Positions 6,606-10,218 of a stretch of 10,218 nt of DNA are shown one piece after another. The notes beneath the pieces are model-generated. The model was given only the letters and a program-made list of their open reading frames with translations, had not been told where the DNA came from and made no database searches. Every line of letters begins with the position of its first letter. Position 1 is the stretch's first letter. A program made the position numbers and the translations under genes. The stretch comes from Cytophagales bacterium (GTDB lineage Bacteria > Bacteroidota > Bacteroidia > Cytophagales > ES-bin-26): positions 1 through 10,218 of the forward strand of contig JACMKY010000542.1 in NCBI GenBank assembly GCA_014379925.1, given 5' to 3'.

Positions 6606-7081
6606 ACTGGGGTGTTTGGATGGGTAAAAGCGTTTGCTGCCCAATCAAGCGCCTGGTCAGAGGCCAGAACGTTGGTCTGGTCCGGAACTCCGTCCGTTGC
6701 CGCCGCGGGAAGAGGCCAGCGGCGGTCAGCAATCCGTAAAAATACGAATTTTCCGGGTTTTTCACCCCATCCATCCGGCAACAAAGACCAGAAACCAACG
6801 AAAGCCGGAAAGGAATAATGCAACCCGTAACCCCTTCGCCCCGGTCGGATTTCCCCTTCGGTTATCCAACCGCGGCCACTGGCAGGACCGGCCCCCGGAA
6901 AGCTTCTTCCGGAGCGAAAAAAAGAGCAACTTGCCGATATCCGGGACCGATATCCGGGACCGACATCCGGGACGGCCACGGGTTGCAAGTTGTAGTCCAG
7001 CACTCCGTACGCAACGCGCACAACTCACCCGGCCGCCCGGCGTAGCATTGCCCATCCCCAACTACCAGAAACATCCGCGCC
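6606..7081. other. 476-base divergent intergenic region between gyrB and the acylase gene
   Basis: The gap must hold the promoters of both gyrB (leftward) and the acylase (rightward). On the minus strand a TATTTTTA at 6744-6737 resembles the Bacteroidota -7 element TAnnTTTG in all but the last base, but I see no TTTG at the expected -33 distance, so I do not call it. The right half contains the 13-bp triplicate repeat and its flanking inverted repeat. No frame here has a recognisable protein; the short overlapping frames on both strands read as GC-rich noise. Confidence 0.6.
6927..6992. repeat. Three 13-bp tandem repeats bracketed by an 8-bp inverted repeat
   Basis: CGATATCCGGGAC occurs at 6935-6947 and 6948-6960 with no difference, and at 6961-6973 with one change (CGACATCCGGGAC). 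CAACTTGC at 6927-6934 lies immediately to the left, and its exact reverse complement GCAAGTTG lies at 6985-6992, 11 bases after the last unit. Each unit contains the near-palindrome GATATCCGG. The period is not a multiple of three, so it is not coding. It ends 89 bases before the acylase start. It could be an array of protein-binding sites or a slipped-strand expansion held in a cruciform; nothing in the window decides. Confidence 0.85.
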
Positions 7082-9304
7082 ATGAAAAAAACCCTTTTGC
7101 TCCTGCTGCTGCCGCTGCACCTGTTTGGGCAAGCTTTTACCGATGAAGAAATCAACCGGTGGGAAAAACGGTCGAAACGGGTAACCATCATCCGCGATAC
7201 CTGGGGCATTCCGCACATTTACGGCCAGACCGACGCGGACGCGGTGTTCGGCCTGCTGTACGCCCAGTGCGAAGATGATTTCAACCGGGTGGAAATGAAC
7301 TACGTCGAAAAGCTGGGCCGCACGGCGGAGGTGGAAGGGGAGGCCCAACTCTACAATGACCTGTTGATCCGGCTGGTGATCGATTCGACCGATGCCGTAG
7401 CCGACTACCGGAAATCGCCGGTTTGGCTGAAGAAATTACTGGACGCCCACGCGGACGCCGTGAATTACTACCTGCACCGGCATCCGGAAGTAAAACCCGC
7501 CCTGCTCCGCCGGTTCAAACCCTGGTACCCCTTGCTGTGGACGGATGGCAGCATCGGCGCCATCAGCACGGCCGGGGTGACGGTCGATGAATTGAAAGCG
7601 TTTTATACCGGCACGGAAGCCACGGGGGCCATCAGAAGAACGGAAGAAGTTCCCACTGGTTCGAACGGTTTTGCCTTTTCGCCTTCCGTAACGCAGTCCG
7701 GCAAGGCGATCCTCTACATCAATCCGCACGTTACTTTCTACTTCCGTCCCGAAGTGCACATGGTCAGCGAAGAAGGCTTGAATGCGTACGGGGCAGTTAC
7801 GTGGGGGCAGTTCTTCGTTTACCAGGGTTTTAACGAGCACTGTGGCTGGATGCACACGTCCAGTGCCGCCGACATCTCGGATGCCTACGTGGAAAAAGTA
7901 AGCCAGCGAAACCAAAGCGACGGGCCGCCCCAGCGGAGTGCCGCCCAGCGGAATGCCGCCCAGTGGTTTTACGCGTACGACCAGGCCCAGAAACCGGTTT
8001 CCCAGAAAAAGATCACCCTCCGTTACCGCCGGGAAGGCACCTTGGCCGCGAAAACCATCCGGGCCTTCTACACGCACCACGGGCCCGTCATGGCCAAACG
8101 CAACGGGCAATGGCTGAGTGTGAAAGCCAACAACCGATCTTTGGACGGGCTGATCCAAAGCTGGCAACGCACCAAAGCCAACAGTTTTCCCGCCTACCAA
8201 AAGGTGATGGACCGGCTGGCCAACACCTCCAACAACACCGTGTATGCCGATGCCGAAGGCAACATTGCCTACTGGCACGGCAACTTCCTTCCGGTGAGGG
8301 ACACCGCCTACGATTGGTCGGAACCGGTGGACGGCAGTACTTCAGCTACCGAATGGAAGGGACTCCACCCGGTGGCCCAGTCCGTTCACCTCTACAATCC
8401 CCCCAACGGGTGGCTGCAAAACTGCAATTCCACCCCGTTCACCGCCGCCGGCAGCGGCAGCCCCCGGCGGGAGAACTACCCGAAATACCTGGCCCCCGAC
8501 GGGGAAAACTTCCGGGGTGTCAATGCCGTCCGGGTGCTTGGCCGGCAAACCGGTTACACCCTGGAGAAAGTAATCGCCGCCGGTTACGATACCTACCTGG
8601 CGGCTTTCGAAGTATTGGTACCCGCCCTGGTTAAGGCATTCGGGAAGGACAACCGGTCGGATTCGCTCCGGGCGCGGTTGGCGGAGCCGGTGGCGCTGTT
8701 GAGCAACTGGGATTACCGCAGCGGGGAAGCGTCCGTGGCCACCACGCTGGCCATTGAATGGGGACAACGATTGCTGCCGGCCATTCAGCGGACCAAAGTG
8801 GCGGCGGGGAAAGAAGCCGACCTGGTTGAAAAGACGAAACAGTTCGTGGCGGGCGCTGCCGCCGATGAATTGACGCAGCCCCTGCGGGAAGTAATCGGCG
8901 ACCTGGAGAACAAATTCGGTCGCTGGCCGGTGGCTTGGGGAGAAATCAACCGCTTTCAAAGGGTATCCGGCGACGTAAATCAACCCTACAACGACGACAA
9001 AATGAGCCGGCCGGTGGGGTTTGCGTCTTCCACCTGGGGAATGTTGCCTTCCTACACCAGCCGTTACTTTCCCGGCACCAAAAAAAGGTACGGGGTCAAC
9101 GGCAACAGTTTCGTCTGTGCGGTGGAATTCGGAGAAAAAATAAGAGCCAAATCGCTGTTGGCCGGCGGGGAGAGCGGAAATCCGGATTCGAAACACTTTG
9201 CCGACCAGGCGGAGATGTACACCAAAGGGCAATTCAAGGAGGTATTGTTTTACCGGGAAGACGTGCAGAAGCACGCCGAAAGAACGTATCACCCGGGAGA
9301 GTAG
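7082..9304 (+). CDS. Secreted penicillin-acylase-family amidase (Ntn hydrolase)
   Basis: This 740-residue precursor belongs to the penicillin acylase / acyl-homoserine-lactone acylase / aculeacin acylase group, which hydrolyse amide bonds of acylated substrates and mature by self-cleavage into two chains. Residues 1-18 are a signal peptide (leucine-rich core, ending FGQA), so it should act in the periplasm or outside. The alpha-chain has TIIRDTWGIPHIYG (35-48) and FGLLYAQCEDDFNRVE (56-71), typical of the family. The cut is expected at G193-S194 in PTGSNGFAF, freeing Ser194 as nucleophile. Further beta-chain marks are NPH (214-216), THHGPV (331-336), NTVYADAEGNIAYW (385-398) and NGWLQNCNSTP (442-452), whose asparagine (N449 or N447) should supply the oxyanion hole. 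The C-terminus has the usual GESGNPDSKHFADQ (696-709). The substrate is unknown: lactone, antibiotic, lipopeptide and peptide amides are all possible. A 15-bp tandem repeat lies in residues 282-295. No Shine-Dalgarno precedes the ATG. It is convergent with the GH95 gene, 36 bases apart. Confidence 0.93.
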   Translation: MKKTLLLLLLPLHLFGQAFTDEEINRWEKRSKRVTIIRDTWGIPHIYGQTDADAVFGLLYAQCEDDFNRVEMNYVEKLGRTAEVEGEAQLYNDLLIRLVIDSTDAVADYRKSPVWLKKLLDAHADAVNYYLHRHPEVKPALLRRFKPWYPLLWTDGSIGAISTAGVTVDELKAFYTGTEATGAIRRTEEVPTGSNGFAFSPSVTQSGKAILYINPHVTFYFRPEVHMVSEEGLNAYGAVTWGQFFVYQGFNEHCGWMHTSSAADISDAYVEKVSQRNQSDGPPQRSAAQRNAAQWFYAYDQAQKPVSQKKITLRYRREGTLAAKTIRAFYTHHGPVMAKRNGQWLSVKANNRSLDGLIQSWQRTKANSFPAYQKVMDRLANTSNNTVYADAEGNIAYWHGNFLPVRDTAYDWSEPVDGSTSATEWKGLHPVAQSVHLYNPPNGWLQNCNSTPFTAAGSGSPRRENYPKYLAPDGENFRGVNAVRVLGRQTGYTLEKVIAAGYDTYLAAFEVLVPALVKAFGKDNRSDSLRARLAEPVALLSNWDYRSGEASVATTLAIEWGQRLLPAIQRTKVAAGKEADLVEKTKQFVAGAAADELTQPLREVIGDLENKFGRWPVAWGEINRFQRVSGDVNQPYNDDKMSRPVGFASSTWGMLPSYTSRYFPGTKKRYGVNGNSFVCAVEFGEKIRAKSLLAGGESGNPDSKHFADQAEMYTKGQFKEVLFYREDVQKHAERTYHPGE
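7925..7966 (+). repeat. 15-bp in-frame tandem repeat in the acylase gene
   Basis: Nearly three copies of a 15-base unit (close to GCCGCCCAGCGGART) encode P-P-Q-R-S, A-A-Q-R-N, A-A-Q-W. The unit is a whole number of codons, so change in copy number keeps the frame. It lies in a loop-like polar stretch of the beta-chain between conserved blocks (residues 282-295). Confidence 0.75.
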
Positions 9305-9340
9305 GCACGAACGCGTTGGCGGAACCAATTGCTTGCTGCC

Positions 9341-10218
9341 CTACCGGCCTTTCAAAACGTATTCTTTTCCCGCTTCGGTGGCAAAATCGTACTCGTACAC
9401 CCCCTCGTTCGACGAAGCCGCTCCCCCGGACGGAGGCGGGGGCATCCGGTAAAAAGGGTTGGGGTTTTCGCCCCGGGCGGCGTTCAACGCGCCTTTGCCG
9501 ACGAACTTCAGGGGAGTGGCAACCCGCACCCGGCAATTGCCCCCCAACGGGGACCGGACGGTCAACTGATCCACCTTGCCGTTTTTCCAGCTCAGGTCGA
9601 TCTCGAATCCTCCCCGGGCCTTGAGTCCCTGCACCTGCCCAACCGTCCAATTGTCGGGCACGGCGGGCAGGAGGTAGATTCGGCCGTCGTGGCTTTGCAA
9701 CAGCATCTCCACCATCCCGGAAGTGCCGCCGAAGTTGCCGTCGATCTGGAAAGGTGGGTGCGCATCCAGCAGATTGAGGTAGGTTCCCCCGCCGTTGGCG
9801 TAATCGGTGCCTTCCACGCCGGTGAGTTTGAGCTGCTCCCGGATGAGCTGGTAGGCGTGGTTGCCGTCGTGCAGGCGGGCCCAGGTATTGATTTTCCAGC
9901 CCTTGGCCCAACCCGTACCCCCGTCGCCCCGGAGTTCCAGGGTTTTTCGGGCGGCCCGGGTGTGTTCCGGCGCCGTCAGCGGGGAAATCTGCCGGCCCGG
10001 AAACAAGCCGAACAGGTGCGAGATGTGACGGTGCTGCGGCTCGACGTCTTCCCAATCCTTGTACCATTCCTGCAAATTTCCCTTTTTGCCGATCTGCAGG
10101 GGAAAAAGCCGGCTCCGCTTTTCCCGGAGCAGCGTCCGGAAGTCCTCGTCGGTTTTCAACAACTCCGCCGCCTGGATGACATTGGTGAAAACATCCCAGA
10201 TCAACGACATATCCATCG
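9341..10218 (-). CDS. GH95-family glycoside hydrolase (alpha-L-fucosidase type), C-terminal part
   Basis: The gene enters from the right edge; 292 codons of its 3' end are present, of a protein usually about 750-850 residues long. The ATG at 10214-10216 is inside the conserved MDM segment of the catalytic domain and is not the start. Typical GH95 blocks follow, counted from that Met: LQEWYKDWEDVEPQHRHISHLFGLFPG (about 48-74), ELRGDGGTGWAKGWKINTWARL (about 94-115), and GGGTYLNLLDAHPPFQIDGNFGG (about 142-164), where D159 in QIDGNFG is likely the catalytic base-side aspartate known from the Bifidobacterium enzyme. A C-terminal beta-sandwich follows (RGGFEIDLSWKNGKV), then a proline-rich stretch (MPPPPSGG, 258-265) and a short tail ending EYVLKGR. 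Family members release alpha-1,2-fucose or, in some branches, L-galactose. The signal peptide and catalytic acid lie outside the window. It is convergent with the acylase gene. Confidence 0.93.
   Translation of the reverse strand, partial: MDMSLIWDVFTNVIQAAELLKTDEDFRTLLREKRSRLFPLQIGKKGNLQEWYKDWEDVEPQHRHISHLFGLFPGRQISPLTAPEHTRAARKTLELRGDGGTGWAKGWKINTWARLHDGNHAYQLIREQLKLTGVEGTDYANGGGTYLNLLDAHPPFQIDGNFGGTSGMVEMLLQSHDGRIYLLPAVPDNWTVGQVQGLKARGGFEIDLSWKNGKVDQLTVRSPLGGNCRVRVATPLKFVGKGALNAARGENPNPFYRMPPPPSGGAASSNEGVYEYDFATEAGKEYVLKGR

Noticed and set aside
6736..6746. Candidate gyrB promoter -7 element (TATTTTTA on the minus strand)
   Set aside because: One mismatch to TAnnTTTG and no -33 TTTG at proper spacing; too weak to list as a feature.
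6935..6973. Tandem units considered as a CRISPR array
   Set aside because: Units are 13 bp and directly adjacent, with no spacers and no cas genes.
9305..9340. Shared terminator between the acylase and GH95 genes
   Set aside because: Only a 5-bp TTGGC-region/CCAA pairing is visible, with no T-run on either strand.

Overview
The window reads as ordinary chromosomal DNA from a free-living member of the Bacteroidota, probably a GC-rich cytophagal, chitinophagal or saprospiral lineage. This placement is inference. It rests on GyrB being about 657 residues without the large insert of enterobacterial GyrB, on the near absence of Shine-Dalgarno sequences before the main starts, on short secretion signals of the MKK...FAQ and MKK...GQA type, and on the mix of secreted hydrolases with a GH95 fucosidase. 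The main genes are roughly 60% GC by hand count on samples. The small first gene is about 38% GC and stands apart.

Layout: (1) 1-371 holds a small AT-rich gene of unknown function, with competing hairpins over its start and a hairpin after its stop. (2) 464-1810 (+) is a secreted alkaline-phosphatase-superfamily phosphodiesterase of the NPP type with a full set of metal ligands. (3) 1811-2280 is a gap between convergent genes and contains, on the minus strand, what looks like the broken N-terminal part of an alpha/beta hydrolase. (4) 2281-4422 (-) is polyphosphate kinase 1. (5) 4451-4500 is a strong intrinsic terminator on the minus strand that ends gyrB transcription just before ppk1. (6) 4632-6605 (-) is gyrB. 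(7) 6606-7081 is the divergent gap between gyrB and an acylase; it carries three tandem 13-bp repeats bracketed by an 8-bp inverted repeat. (8) 7082-9304 (+) is a secreted penicillin-acylase-family Ntn hydrolase. (9) 9341-10218 (-) is the C-terminal part of a GH95 alpha-L-fucosidase-type enzyme that runs off the window.

The genes do not form one pathway. gyrB and ppk1 are housekeeping genes that share a strand but are separated by a terminator. The NPP-type phosphodiesterase, acylase and GH95 enzyme fit a lifestyle of degrading external organic matter, but each looks like a separate transcription unit. I found no defence system, CRISPR array, integrase, transposase or RNA gene, and no convincing new biological system. 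The parts that deserve a second look are non-coding: the bracketed 13-bp repeats, 7-bp-phased degenerate repeats in two intergenic gaps, and the hydrolase remnant.
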